From JALCLA01 sp965653565 (GTDB lineage Bacteria; Pseudomonadota; Gammaproteobacteria; Xanthomonadales; Xanthomonadaceae): a stretch of DNA of 64,000 nucleotides. Below, one piece after another: positions 1-8,365 of the stretch. Position numbers and translations under genes: made by a program. Each line of letters begins with the position of its first letter. The first letter of the stretch is position 1. The stretch spans positions 10,773 to 74,772 of the forward strand of contig CBFHAI010000019.1 in NCBI GenBank assembly GCA_965653565.1. Direction: 5' to 3'. Under the pieces are notes generated by a model, which did not search any database, had not been told where the DNA came from, and was given only the letters and a program-made list of their open reading frames with translations.

Positions 1-1
1 T

Positions 2-1258
2 CCGAATCCGATCAGCGAAACCTTCCGCACGCTCGGACATCTGCGCGGCCATCGCGCGGTGCTCAACTCGGTGCTGGGCGTGAGCTGGTTCTGGTTCTTC
101 GGCTCGATCGTGATCGCGCAGTTGCCGGTCTACACCAAGGTCTATCTGGGCGGCGACGGCAGCGTGGTGTCGCTGACCTTGATGTTGTTTTCGGTCGGCA
201 TCGGCGCGGGCTCGCTGTTGTGCGAAGTGTTGTCGCGGCGCACGGTGGAAATCGGCCTGGTGCCGCTCGGCGCGCTCGGTCTCACCGTGTTCGGCGCCGA
301 TCTTTATTTCGCGCAGCCGACCGCGGCGACCACGCTCGATCTGGGCTGGCGCGAATTCATGGCGCTGCCCGGCAGTTGGCGCATCGCGGCCGACCTGACC
401 TTGATCGGACTGGCCGGCGGCCTGTACATCGTGCCGCTGTTCGCGCTGATCCAGCAGCGCGCGCCGCGCGACAAACTCTCGCGCATCATCGCGGCCAACA
501 ACATCCTCAACGCGGCCTTCATGGTGACGGCCGCTGTGCTCGCGATCGTATTGCTGAAGAACGGCTTCACGATTCCCGAACTGCTGCTGTTCACGGCGCT
601 GCTCAATGCGGTCGTGGCAATCTACATCTTCAGCCTGGTGCCCGAGTTCGTCACCCGCTTCGTCAGCTGGCTGGTGATCAAGCTGCTGTATCGCATCGAC
701 ATCCGCGGCGTCGAGGAAAACGTGCCCGACCAGGGCGCGGCGCTGATCGTGTGCAACCACGTGAGCTTCATGGATGCGCTGCTGGTCGGCGGCGCGGTGC
801 CGCGGCCGATCCGCTTCGTGATGTACTACAAGATCTACAACCTGCCCGTCATCAACTGGGCCTTCCGCGCCGCGCGCGCGATTCCGATCGCAGGTTCGAA
901 GGAAGATCCGGAACTGATGGAGCGCGCTTTCGCCGAGATCGACAAGGCCCTGGCCGAGGGCGAACTGGTCGGCATTTTTCCCGAGGGCGGGCTCACGCGC
1001 GATGGCGATATCGCGACGTTCCGCCCCGGCGTCGAGCGCATCCTCGCCGCGCGACCGGTGCCGGTGGTGCCGATGGCGCTGCGCGGGATGTGGGACAGCA
1101 TGTGGAGCCGGCAGGATTCGCGGCTGCGGCGCATGCGGCTGCCGCGGCGCTTTCGCGCGCGTATCGAGATCGTGGCGGATGCGCCGATCGCGCCGGACGC
1201 GGCCAGCGCGGCGGCGCTCGAAGCGAAGGTGCGCGAATTGCGCGGCGAGCGGGCGTAG
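2..1258 (+). CDS. MFS transporter / PlsC acyltransferase fusion (5' end outside window)
   Basis: The reading frame is open to the first base of the window, so the N-terminal half is missing and the internal GTG at 59 is not the true start. The visible 418 residues begin with the last hydrophobic helices of a major facilitator transporter (about residues 20-215). A lysophospholipid acyltransferase domain of the PlsC type follows. It shows the catalytic NHVSFMD (HX4D) box near residues 252-258 and the FPEGGLTRDG substrate-binding box near 326-335. This matches LplT/Aas-like proteins that flip lysophospholipid across the inner membrane and reacylate it; many homologues carry a third, AMP-ligase domain, which is absent here. 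The family call is firm. The exact acyl donor is not visible. Confidence 0.85.
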   Translation, partial: PNPISETFRTLGHLRGHRAVLNSVLGVSWFWFFGSIVIAQLPVYTKVYLGGDGSVVSLTLMLFSVGIGAGSLLCEVLSRRTVEIGLVPLGALGLTVFGADLYFAQPTAATTLDLGWREFMALPGSWRIAADLTLIGLAGGLYIVPLFALIQQRAPRDKLSRIIAANNILNAAFMVTAAVLAIVLLKNGFTIPELLLFTALLNAVVAIYIFSLVPEFVTRFVSWLVIKLLYRIDIRGVEENVPDQGAALIVCNHVSFMDALLVGGAVPRPIRFVMYYKIYNLPVINWAFRAARAIPIAGSKEDPELMERAFAEIDKALAEGELVGIFPEGGLTRDGDIATFRPGVERILAARPVPVVPMALRGMWDSMWSRQDSRLRRMRLPRRFRARIEIVADAPIAPDAASAAALEAKVRELRGERA

Positions 1259-1343
1259 AGGATTTCGACCTGCGCGGTGCGCGTGCCCTCGTGGAGCGCG
1301 CGCGGTCGAGGTCGCGCCATCGTCATCGCGCCGTCGAACCGCG

Positions 1344-2252
1344 CTAGTTGACGAAACCCGCGAGCACGAAAATCGCCAGCACCACCAGCCAGAGCAGCAA
1401 CACGCGCCAGGCCAGGCTCATCGCGTCCTTCAGCGCCGGCATCGCCGGCGCCGGAGCGACCGACACCGCATCGGCGACATAGGCTTCGTCGAGTTCTTCG
1501 GCCAGTTCGCAATCGACGCTGACGCGCGCGGCGGCGCCGAGAAAACCCGTGTCGAGCGAGAAATAGCCGGCGCCGCGATCTTCGTGCCAGCGCCGCCACG
1601 CGCCGATCACGACATCGAAATTCGCCGCCAGCGCCAGGCCCAGCACGGTGAGTTGCGCGGCCGGCCAGTCGAGGATCAGTTTGAGACGGCGGTAAGCGTC
1701 GGCATGTTCGAGCGGCAGTTCGTTGCCCAGATCGCGCGTCGAACCCAGTTGCGTGAGGCGATACAGCATCGCGCCGAACGGCCCGAGCAGCACGAACCAC
1801 AGCAACACGCCGAACCAGCGTTCGAGCGCACCGGCGAACACGCCTTCGACCAATGTCGGCGCATCGAGCGTGGGCTCGCGATCGGGCCCGAGCAGCGCGC
1901 GCACCGCGAGACGGCGATATTCGGTGTCGGCGGCGTCGACCACGGCGTCGACATCCAGATCCAGATCGCGCGGGCCCCAGCAGTAGAACAGCACGATCAG
2001 CGAGAACGCGAAGCTCGGCAGGCCGTAGACGCGTTCGCCGAGCGACCATTGCAGCAGTCCGACCACCAGCAGCGGCAGGCCCAGGCTCAACACGATGCCG
2101 AAACGGCTGCCGTGGAACCCGCTGGCGCCGAAGCGCGCGCCGAGCGCGATCAGCCAGCGGCGGAACCAGCCGTAGTGGCGCACCTGCGCCAGTTGCGGCG
2201 CCGCGTGGCCGAGCACCAGAGCCAGGACGACGGCGATCAGGACAGCGGACAT
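1344..2252 (-). CDS. ampE: AmpE-like inner membrane protein
   Basis: A protein of 302 residues with an N-terminal membrane segment, hydrophobic stretches near residues 52-95 and 146-170, and a C-terminal anchor (about 275-301). The central stretch with WFGVLLWFVLLGPFGAMLYR and a following LILDWPAAQL segment is typical of the AmpE/CobD-related family. E. coli AmpE (284 residues) lies beside ampD and is linked to beta-lactamase induction signalling, but its molecular activity is not established. No ampD is seen here. It ends tail-to-tail with the upstream acyltransferase gene, 85 bases away. Confidence is good for family membership and low for any role in beta-lactam sensing. Confidence 0.75.
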   Translation of the reverse strand: MSAVLIAVVLALVLGHAAPQLAQVRHYGWFRRWLIALGARFGASGFHGSRFGIVLSLGLPLLVVGLLQWSLGERVYGLPSFAFSLIVLFYCWGPRDLDLDVDAVVDAADTEYRRLAVRALLGPDREPTLDAPTLVEGVFAGALERWFGVLLWFVLLGPFGAMLYRLTQLGSTRDLGNELPLEHADAYRRLKLILDWPAAQLTVLGLALAANFDVVIGAWRRWHEDRGAGYFSLDTGFLGAAARVSVDCELAEELDEAYVADAVSVAPAPAMPALKDAMSLAWRVLLLWLVVLAIFVLAGFVN

Positions 2253-2311
2253 GAAAGGGCTCGCGGAAAGGGCTGGCCCGATTCTAGCGCCGCCGCCGCG
2301 TCGCGCGGTGT

Positions 2312-3274
2312 CTAGCGCTTGCGCAAATCGCGCAGGGCGTCCGCGCCGAGGGTGTCTTCCAGCCAGTCTTCGACCAGCCGGCGCGAGACCGAGATCGACG
2401 GCGGCAGCAGGGTTTCGCCACTACGCGCGGCGGCGACCAGTTCGGCGGCTTCGAACCAGCGCGCGTCTTCGAGCTCGTCGCCCAGGCGGATCGTGGTGTC
2501 GGTGGCCTGGGCGCGGAATCCCACCATCAGCGCGCCCGGGAACGGCCACGGTTGCGACGATTGATAGTCGCAGCGGCCGACCAACACGCCGGCTTCTTCG
2601 CGCACTTCGCGGCGCACCGCGTCTTCCAGCGTTTCGCCCGGTTCGACGAAACCGGCGAGCGTCGAATAACGACCCGGCGGCCAGCCCGGCTGGCGGCCGA
2701 GCAGGCAGCGCGTGCCATCGCTGACGATGACGATGATCGCGGCATCGGTGCGTGGGAACTGCGAGAGGCCGCAGTCGACGCGCGTGCAGCGTGCGCAGTG
2801 GCCGGCGCGGATCAGTTCGGTCGCCGCGCCGCAGGCGCCGCAGAAACGCGCGCGCGATTGCCACAGCAGCAACGCCTTGGCGTAGGCGAACAAGCCGCTG
2901 TCGAACGCCGGCCAGGTGCTGGCGGCTTCGCGCAGGCCGAGCCAGGCACCGTCGGTGACGAGCGGCTCGGGCACGGCGGCCGCCGGCAGCGCGAACCAGG
3001 ATTGGCCTTCCTGCACGCCGAGGAAGCTGGCTGCCGCGAAGGCCGCATCGTTCAATGCCGGTGCCGCGAGCGGTGCGAGCCGGTCGCCCTGCACCAGGGT
3101 ACGGCCTTCGAAATCGACCACCAGCACGCGCGCGTCGGTCCACGCCGCGCGCACGCGCTCGGCATCGGCGCGCCATTCGTCGCGGCGATCGAGGGTGAGT
3201 CCGGCGAAGCGGTTGCGCAGGCTGCGTTCGCCTGCCGGCGCAGAGGCAGCCGGCGGCGCGGAGCTAGACGGCAA
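2312..3274 (-). CDS. nudC: NAD(+) diphosphatase / NADH pyrophosphatase, Nudix family
   Basis: NudC hydrolyses NAD(H) to NMN(H) and AMP and removes NAD caps from RNA. The 320-residue protein has the expected order: a variable N-terminal domain, a zinc ribbon with C145/C148 and C160/C163, and a Nudix box at about 208-230 (G-x5-E-x7-REVREEAG). The family signature follows at about 240-248 and reads SQPWPFPGA, where the usual last residue is Ser. The start is a TTG (3272-3274) that overlaps the end of erpA by 11 bases; no better in-frame start is visible, so translation is probably coupled to erpA. The first about 20 residues are Pro/Ala-rich and may not be conserved. Confidence 0.9.
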   Translation of the reverse strand: MPSSSAPPAASAPAGERSLRNRFAGLTLDRRDEWRADAERVRAAWTDARVLVVDFEGRTLVQGDRLAPLAAPALNDAAFAAASFLGVQEGQSWFALPAAAVPEPLVTDGAWLGLREAASTWPAFDSGLFAYAKALLLWQSRARFCGACGAATELIRAGHCARCTRVDCGLSQFPRTDAAIIVIVSDGTRCLLGRQPGWPPGRYSTLAGFVEPGETLEDAVRREVREEAGVLVGRCDYQSSQPWPFPGALMVGFRAQATDTTIRLGDELEDARWFEAAELVAAARSGETLLPPSISVSRRLVEDWLEDTLGADALRDLRKR

Positions 3275-3623
3275 AGGACGAACCGCAGCCGCAGGTGGTT
3301 TTGGCGTTCGGATTGCGGATCACGAACTGCGCGCCGTGCAGGCTTTCGGTGTAGTCGACTTCGGCGCCCATCAGGTATTGCAGGCTGAGCGGATCGACCA
3401 GCAACACGACGCCGTCGCGCTCGACGGCCAAGTCGTCGTCGGCGCGGTTCTCGTCGAACTCGAAACCGTACTGGAAGCCCGAGCAGCCGCCGCCGGAAAT
3501 GTAGACCCGCAGCTTGAGGTCGGCGTTGCCTTCTTCACGGATCAGGTCGCTCACCTTCGCCGCCGCGGCGGGCGTGAAGATGAGCGGCTGATCGAGTTGC
3601 TGGTAGGTCGGAGCGGCGATCAT
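3264..3623 (-). CDS. erpA: iron-sulfur cluster insertion protein ErpA
   Basis: An A-type carrier that delivers [2Fe-2S]/[4Fe-4S] clusters to apo-enzymes, including those of isoprenoid synthesis and respiration. The 119 residues are full length for the family. The three cluster ligands are in place: C47 in the SGGGCSGFQYGF motif, and C111 and C113 in the CGCGSSF tail. The sequence is closer to ErpA than to IscA because of the FTPAAAAKV start and the NPNAKTTCGCG end. It is the middle gene of a minus-strand run: bactofilin ends 55 bases upstream, and the downstream nudC start lies inside the last codons. Confidence 0.95.
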   Translation of the reverse strand: MIAAPTYQQLDQPLIFTPAAAAKVSDLIREEGNADLKLRVYISGGGCSGFQYGFEFDENRADDDLAVERDGVVLLVDPLSLQYLMGAEVDYTESLHGAQFVIRNPNAKTTCGCGSSFAV

Positions 3624-3678
3624 GGGAAAGAAATCGAGTGAAACGACCCCTGCAAGATGCGGGCGGCGCGGCGTCGAC

Positions 3679-4131
3679 TCAAGCGGCCGCCTCGGCCAGT
3701 TCTTTCTCGGTGCGGTCTTTCACCACTTCGGGCTTCGCCAGTTGCTTGGGCGGCGCGGTCTCGCCGTGGATCAGGCGTCCGCTCACCATCGCGCCGGCGG
3801 CCATCTGCACCACCTGGTAATAAATGTTGCCCTGCACGCGCGCATTGGCCGCCAGTTCGATGTGGCCGGTGGCGTAGACGTCGCCGCGCAACTGGCCGTT
3901 CACCACCACGTGCGGCGCACGCACCTCGCCTTCGATCAAGCCCTTCTCGGCCAGCGTGACCACCGCATCCGGACAGCCTTCGTCGGCGATCACCGAGCCG
4001 TGGATGCAGCCTTCGACGTACAGGCCGCCGCTGAAATGCACATCGCCGCGGATCACCACGCGCGGACCGATCAGCGTTTCTACGCCGCCGCCACTGGAGC
4101 GTGCGGGCTTGTTCTTGTCGCTGCCGAACAT
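3679..4131 (-). CDS. bactofilin (polymer-forming cytoskeletal protein)
   Basis: Bactofilins polymerise without nucleotide into beta-helical filaments that scaffold cell-shape or surface machinery. This 150-residue protein has a short disordered N-terminus, the turn-rich repeats of the bactofilin core (for example LIGPRVVIRGDVHFSGGLYV near residues 20-39), and a charged C-terminal tail. The ATG at 4129-4131 is preceded by AAGGAG at a suitable distance, and its A is shared with the stop codon of the upstream DUF6776 gene (TGATG), so the two are translationally coupled. This pairing suggests the upstream membrane protein is a bactofilin partner or anchor, which is inferred. Confidence 0.92.
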   Translation of the reverse strand: MFGSDKNKPARSSGGGVETLIGPRVVIRGDVHFSGGLYVEGCIHGSVIADEGCPDAVVTLAEKGLIEGEVRAPHVVVNGQLRGDVYATGHIELAANARVQGNIYYQVVQMAAGAMVSGRLIHGETAPPKQLAKPEVVKDRTEKELAEAAA

Positions 4132-4877
4132 CAGGAGACTCCTTGCGCTGGGGGTGGCTGCCAGGGGAACACCTGTTCGCTCTGGCGGCCATCGGACTTC
4201 ACGGACACCCGCACCCGGTGCGGAGTGAACCCGGGCGGCAGCATCACGCTGCCTTCGAGCTGCTGGAAATACTTGAAGGCGAACGGCTGCGCCGGTGCGT
4301 TCGGCACCTGCAGCAGATCGCCCCATGCCAGCGTACTGAGCTTGCCTTCGCGCACCCCATCGACGCGCAGCGTGATTTCGCCCTTGCTGACGCTCGCCTT
4401 CTTGAGGTTCTGCGTCAGGGTGAGAGTGTACCGCCACGAGCCGTCGCCGGCCGGCGCCAGATCGATGCTGTGCACGGCCAGGCCCTGGCGCTGGTCGCTG
4501 CCGCCGACCAGCCGTTCGTAGAAGGCGACGTCGGCGCGCAATTGCGCGATTTCCTCGTCGCGCGCGGCCAGGGTTTCCTGCACCGACTGGTTGGCCGCGC
4601 GGCTGGTTTCGTCCGAGCGATGGGCGACGGCGTTGCGCTGGCGCAGCCGTTCGATCCGCTGCTGGGAATCGGCCAGTTCGACCCGCGCGCGGTCGAGTTC
4701 GGCCCGCACGCGCTCGTAATCGGGCACCGAATTGCGCCGGGTCAATTCGAACACGCCCCACAGCGACACCAGCCACGCCAGCGCCAGCAGCCCGAGCACC
4801 AGGCGGGCGCGCGGGCGATGCGGCACGATCATGAAGCGGCTGGTGGGAGGGGGGCTGGCCATGGAAAGCGCGCGCAC
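4131..4877 (-). CDS. DUF6776 family membrane protein
   Basis: A protein of up to 248 residues with one transmembrane helix near residues 26-45 (LVLGLLALAWLVSLWGVF), a heptad-rich coiled coil (about 50-125), and a C-terminal beta-rich domain predicted to be periplasmic. The pattern matches the uncharacterised DUF6776 family that lies next to bactofilin genes in this order. The annotated start is a GTG at 4877; ATGs at 4862 (MASPPP) or 4832 (MIVPHR) are possible and would still keep the helix. It overlaps the bactofilin start by one base. Function is unknown; a membrane tether for the bactofilin filament is a reasonable guess from coupling alone. Confidence 0.7.
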   Translation of the reverse strand: MRALSMASPPPTSRFMIVPHRPRARLVLGLLALAWLVSLWGVFELTRRNSVPDYERVRAELDRARVELADSQQRIERLRQRNAVAHRSDETSRAANQSVQETLAARDEEIAQLRADVAFYERLVGGSDQRQGLAVHSIDLAPAGDGSWRYTLTLTQNLKKASVSKGEITLRVDGVREGKLSTLAWGDLLQVPNAPAQPFAFKYFQQLEGSVMLPPGFTPHRVRVSVKSDGRQSEQVFPWQPPPAQGVS

Positions 4878-4987
4878 GGCGCGACAGGGGGCAGGAAGGG
4901 TCGGCGGCAGTTAGCCACCCGGGCCGGGCGAGGTCAAGCCGGGCGCTGGCTATACTGAGGCCCGGCTCACATCGCGGTTCGACGGCA

Positions 4988-5563
4988 ATGAACGATGCGC
5001 AGCTCTTCGCCCTCGGGCTCACACTGGCCTGGCTGGCCGGCGTCCGCGCCTATCTGACCGTGTTCGGCTTAGGCCTCGCCGGCCTGATGGGCTGGATGGA
5101 ATTGCCCGCCGCGCTGCAGGTTTGCCAGAACCCGTGGGTGATGGGCACCGCCGCCGTGCTGGCGCTGGTCGAATTCAGCGCCGACAAGATTCCCGGCGTC
5201 GATTCGGGCTGGGACTTGCTGCAGACCGTGCTGCGCATCCCGGTCGGCGCCTTCCTCGCGAGCGCCGCGCTGGGCGGCCAGGAAGGCGAGCTCAGCCTTG
5301 GCTGGGCGGCGGCGGGAGCGGGCGCCGCGCTCGCCAGTCACGCCCTCAAGAGCGGCACGCGCGCCTTGATCAACACCTCGCCCGAGCCGGTCAGCAATTG
5401 GGCCGCCTCGACCACCGAAGATGCGATGACGGTCGGCGCGCTGGCGCTGGTATTCGCGCATCCGTGGCTGGCGCTGGCCTTCGTGCTCGGCATCAGCGCG
5501 CTGGTGTTGGCGATGGCGATCTGGGTCTGGCGACGACTGTTGCGGCGCACCGCAACCGGCTGA
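4988..5563 (+). CDS. DUF4126 domain-containing membrane protein
   Basis: A 191-residue protein with several hydrophobic helices and the family landmarks AGVRAYLTVFGLGL (about 17-30), EFSADKIPGVDSGWDLLQT (about 62-80) and a NTSPEPVSNW segment (about 129-138). DUF4126 proteins are integral membrane proteins of unknown function. The gene is transcribed divergently from the DUF6776/bactofilin/erpA run. A TATACT hexamer at 4951-4956, 32 bases upstream of the ATG, is a plausible -10 box but lacks a clear -35 partner. Confidence 0.75.
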   Translation: MNDAQLFALGLTLAWLAGVRAYLTVFGLGLAGLMGWMELPAALQVCQNPWVMGTAAVLALVEFSADKIPGVDSGWDLLQTVLRIPVGAFLASAALGGQEGELSLGWAAAGAGAALASHALKSGTRALINTSPEPVSNWAASTTEDAMTVGALALVFAHPWLALAFVLGISALVLAMAIWVWRRLLRRTATG

Positions 5564-5601
5564 AACCGACCGGCTCGACGTGCGCGGCGCGGGAAAACGC
5601 G

Positions 5602-5630
5602 CTGACAGCTTCACCGACGAAGGTTATAGT
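5602..5630 (+). promoter_or_regulatory. sigma-70-like promoter of the GGDEF/EAL-histidine kinase operon
   Basis: CTGACA (5602-5607), a 17-base spacer and TATAGT (5625-5630) lie 27 bases before the ATG at 5657. Both hexamers are one mismatch or less per half from consensus and the spacing is ideal. This is the only AT-rich stretch between the two genes. Confidence 0.65.
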
Positions 5631-5656
5631 TCCATCGACGGGGCAAGAACTTACGC

Positions 5657-8365
5657 ATGCACGCGCAGGCCGACACACAGCAACGCGCGGAACTACGCCT
5701 GGCATTTCTGCGCCACCTGCCCAAGCGGGCGGAGGCGATAGGCCGGCGCGGCCGGCGTTTCTGTCGCGAAGGCTGGGATATCAACGGCCTGTCGCTGCTG
5801 TACGAAGACGTGCAACGGCTGGCCGGCGTCAGCGGCCGCTACGGCGTGCTCGAAGTCAGCGAACAATTGCTCGCGCTCGAAAGCGTGCTCGGCGAATTCC
5901 TCGAACACGAAACCCTGCCCGACGAAGCCGCCAACGAACGCATCGTCAAACTGCTCGACGAGCTTGCGCCGCACCTGCCCGACGTGCGCGTGCACGTCGG
6001 CGAGCCACCGACCGCCACCGCGCGCTACACCGATTCGCCGCGCGCCGAACTGGCGCCGCCGAACTACTGGCGGCGCTGGGTGCCCGATGCCGACGCGCTG
6101 CTGGCACCGGATCTGACCGCCGCCAACGACGCCGAAACGCCGATCGGAGCCGAGCCGGCAGCGGCCGAAGCATCGATCGCAGATAGCGACCACGAGATCT
6201 TGCAGCAGGACGATCCGCCGCCGCCGAGCGCCGCCGTACCGGAAACCGCGGCACCGGAAGCCGCGGCACCGATCGCACCGCCGACGCCGCGACCGGCGCC
6301 GGTCGCGCGGCGTCCGCATCAGCGCCTCTACCACCTCACCGACAGCAGCCCGCTGGCGGTGCTGCTCGATCAACGCCTCGAGGCGCTCGGCTACGAACTC
6401 GAGCTGATCGACAGCAGCCACGAACTGAAGGAAATCCTCACCGCGCTGGCGCCCGACGCGGTGATCGTCGACGCCGCCTTCCTGCCCGAAATCGAAAGCC
6501 TCGGCGCGGTGCTGCGCAGCACGCGCGAACGCAGCGGATCGCGCGTGCGGCTGCTGGCGATTTCCGACGAAGACAGCGTGCAGGCGCGTTTGTCGGCGCG
6601 CCGCGCCGGCGCCGATTCGCTGCTGATCAAACCGGCCAACGTCGAAGACGTGCTGGCGCGCCTGCACGAACTGCTCGCCGGCGGCGCGGCCAGCAGCAAC
6701 TACCGCATCCTGGTGGTGGAAGACGATCGTTCGCAGGCGCTGTTCGCCGAATCGATTTTGCGCAACGCCGGCATGGAGGCGCTGGTCGTCACCGACGCGT
6801 TCGAAGTGCTCGATGCGATGGATCGCTTCAAGCCCGATCTGGTGCTGATGGACCTGTACATGCCGCAATGCGACGGCACCGAGCTCACCGCGCTGATCCG
6901 CGAGCGCGAGGAATTCCTCAATACGCCGATCGTGTTCCTGTCGGGCGAGAGCGATCAGGACAAGCACTACGAAGCGCTGAGCGTCGGCGGCGACGATTTC
7001 CTGTCCAAGCCGATCCGGCCGAAATACCTGATCGCCTCGGTCGACAACCGCGTGCGGCGCGCGCGCGCGCTGCAGCAGCGCTCGAGCGCACGCAATCCGC
7101 GCGACCCGACCACCGGCCTGTACCATCGCTCGTATCTGCTCGATCGGCTCAACGAAATCCTCGGCGGCGACGCGGTGCGCGATCGCGTCGGCGGCCTGCT
7201 GTTCCTCGAGATCGACGGTGTGGCCACGCTGCGCGAACGTCTCGGGCTGTCGGGCCTCGAACAATTGCTGAGCGAAGCCGCCGAATACCTGGTGCGGCAA
7301 CTCGATCCGCACCAGATCGCCTCGCGCTACAGCGACGGCTGCATCGTCGTGATGGATCCCGAACGCGATGACGCCGGCCTCGAATCGCGCGCCATCGAAC
7401 TGCGCGCGCGGCTCGCCACGCAGGCTTTCACGGTCGCGGACAAACCGCTGCGCATCCGCGTGTCGGTGGGTGTGTGCGGCTTCCGCCACGGCTTCGCCGA
7501 TGCCGGCGCGCTGCTCAACGCGGCCGAACGCGCGAGCCGCGAAGCGCGCGGGCTCGATCGCGGCGTGCATCGTTTCGAACCGCCGCGCCGCGCCGAAGAC
7601 GAACAGGCCGCGGCACTGCTCACCTCGATGAAATCGGCGATCGAGCAGGATTCGTTCGAATTGCTCTACCAGCCGATCGTCGCGCTGCAGGGCGGCGAGG
7701 AAGCGCAGTATCAGACGCTACTGCGGCTGCGCGACGATATGGGCCGCCTGCACACGGCTGCGGCGATCGTGCCGCTGGCGGTGCGCAACGGGCTGATCCT
7801 CGACATCGATCGCTGGGTGCTGACGCAGACCTTGCGCGTGATCGACGAGCGGCGCGACGACCTGCGCCCGGTGAAACTGTTCGTCAGCCAGTGCGCCGCC
7901 AGCATGGTGGTGCCGGGCCAGGCGGCGTGGCTCGCCTCGCAGCTGCAGGCGCGCCGCATCGAAGGCAACGCGCTGGTGATCGAACTGTCGCTCGATGATG
8001 TGAACGAGCCCATCGAGGCCGTCACGGAATTCTGCACCACGCTGGTCCGCGTCGGCGTGCACTTCTGCCTGAGTCGCTTCGAGCGCGGCCTGGAAGGCGA
8101 CTCGGTGCTCGAACAACTGCCGGTCGACTTCATCAAGCTGGCGCCGAAATATCTCGCCGCCAGCGCCACGCCCGGCCTGCGCGACGAATTGCGCGTGATC
8201 GTCGAGCGCGCCCACCGGCGCGGCCTGGCGGTGATCGCGCCGCGCGTGGAAGATGCGCAATCGGCCGCTACGCTGTGGATGAGCGGCATCGACTACATCC
8301 AGGGCAACCTGGTCCAGCTCGCCACCCGCGAGCTCGATTTCGACTTCAAGGCGGCGGTGCTCTAG
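5657..8365 (+). CDS. multidomain response regulator with degenerate GGDEF and EAL domains
   Basis: A 902-residue cytoplasmic protein. The order is a helical N-terminal domain resembling Hpt (about 1-110), an Ala/Pro-rich linker (about 115-215), a receiver-like domain without a clear phospho-acceptor (about 220-335), and a canonical receiver (about 350-470; acidic pair in VVEDD, phospho-acceptor D399 in LMDLYMP). A GGDEF-like domain (about 480-640) and an EAL-like domain (about 655-900) follow. The GGDEF loop reads YSDGC and the EAL triplet region reads YQTLLRLR, so neither cyclase nor phosphodiesterase activity is expected. It is probably a c-di-GMP effector in the manner of FimX, controlled by phosphorylation. 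Its stop overlaps the start of the histidine kinase (TAGTG), which is the likely partner. Confidence 0.82.
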   Translation: MHAQADTQQRAELRLAFLRHLPKRAEAIGRRGRRFCREGWDINGLSLLYEDVQRLAGVSGRYGVLEVSEQLLALESVLGEFLEHETLPDEAANERIVKLLDELAPHLPDVRVHVGEPPTATARYTDSPRAELAPPNYWRRWVPDADALLAPDLTAANDAETPIGAEPAAAEASIADSDHEILQQDDPPPPSAAVPETAAPEAAAPIAPPTPRPAPVARRPHQRLYHLTDSSPLAVLLDQRLEALGYELELIDSSHELKEILTALAPDAVIVDAAFLPEIESLGAVLRSTRERSGSRVRLLAISDEDSVQARLSARRAGADSLLIKPANVEDVLARLHELLAGGAASSNYRILVVEDDRSQALFAESILRNAGMEALVVTDAFEVLDAMDRFKPDLVLMDLYMPQCDGTELTALIREREEFLNTPIVFLSGESDQDKHYEALSVGGDDFLSKPIRPKYLIASVDNRVRRARALQQRSSARNPRDPTTGLYHRSYLLDRLNEILGGDAVRDRVGGLLFLEIDGVATLRERLGLSGLEQLLSEAAEYLVRQLDPHQIASRYSDGCIVVMDPERDDAGLESRAIELRARLATQAFTVADKPLRIRVSVGVCGFRHGFADAGALLNAAERASREARGLDRGVHRFEPPRRAEDEQAAALLTSMKSAIEQDSFELLYQPIVALQGGEEAQYQTLLRLRDDMGRLHTAAAIVPLAVRNGLILDIDRWVLTQTLRVIDERRDDLRPVKLFVSQCAASMVVPGQAAWLASQLQARRIEGNALVIELSLDDVNEPIEAVTEFCTTLVRVGVHFCLSRFERGLEGDSVLEQLPVDFIKLAPKYLAASATPGLRDELRVIVERAHRRGLAVIAPRVEDAQSAATLWMSGIDYIQGNLVQLATRELDFDFKAAVL

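Noticed and set aside
59..1258. GTG at 59 as the start of the first gene
   Set aside because: The frame is open and coding-like upstream to base 2, and the transporter part would be cut in the middle of its helices.
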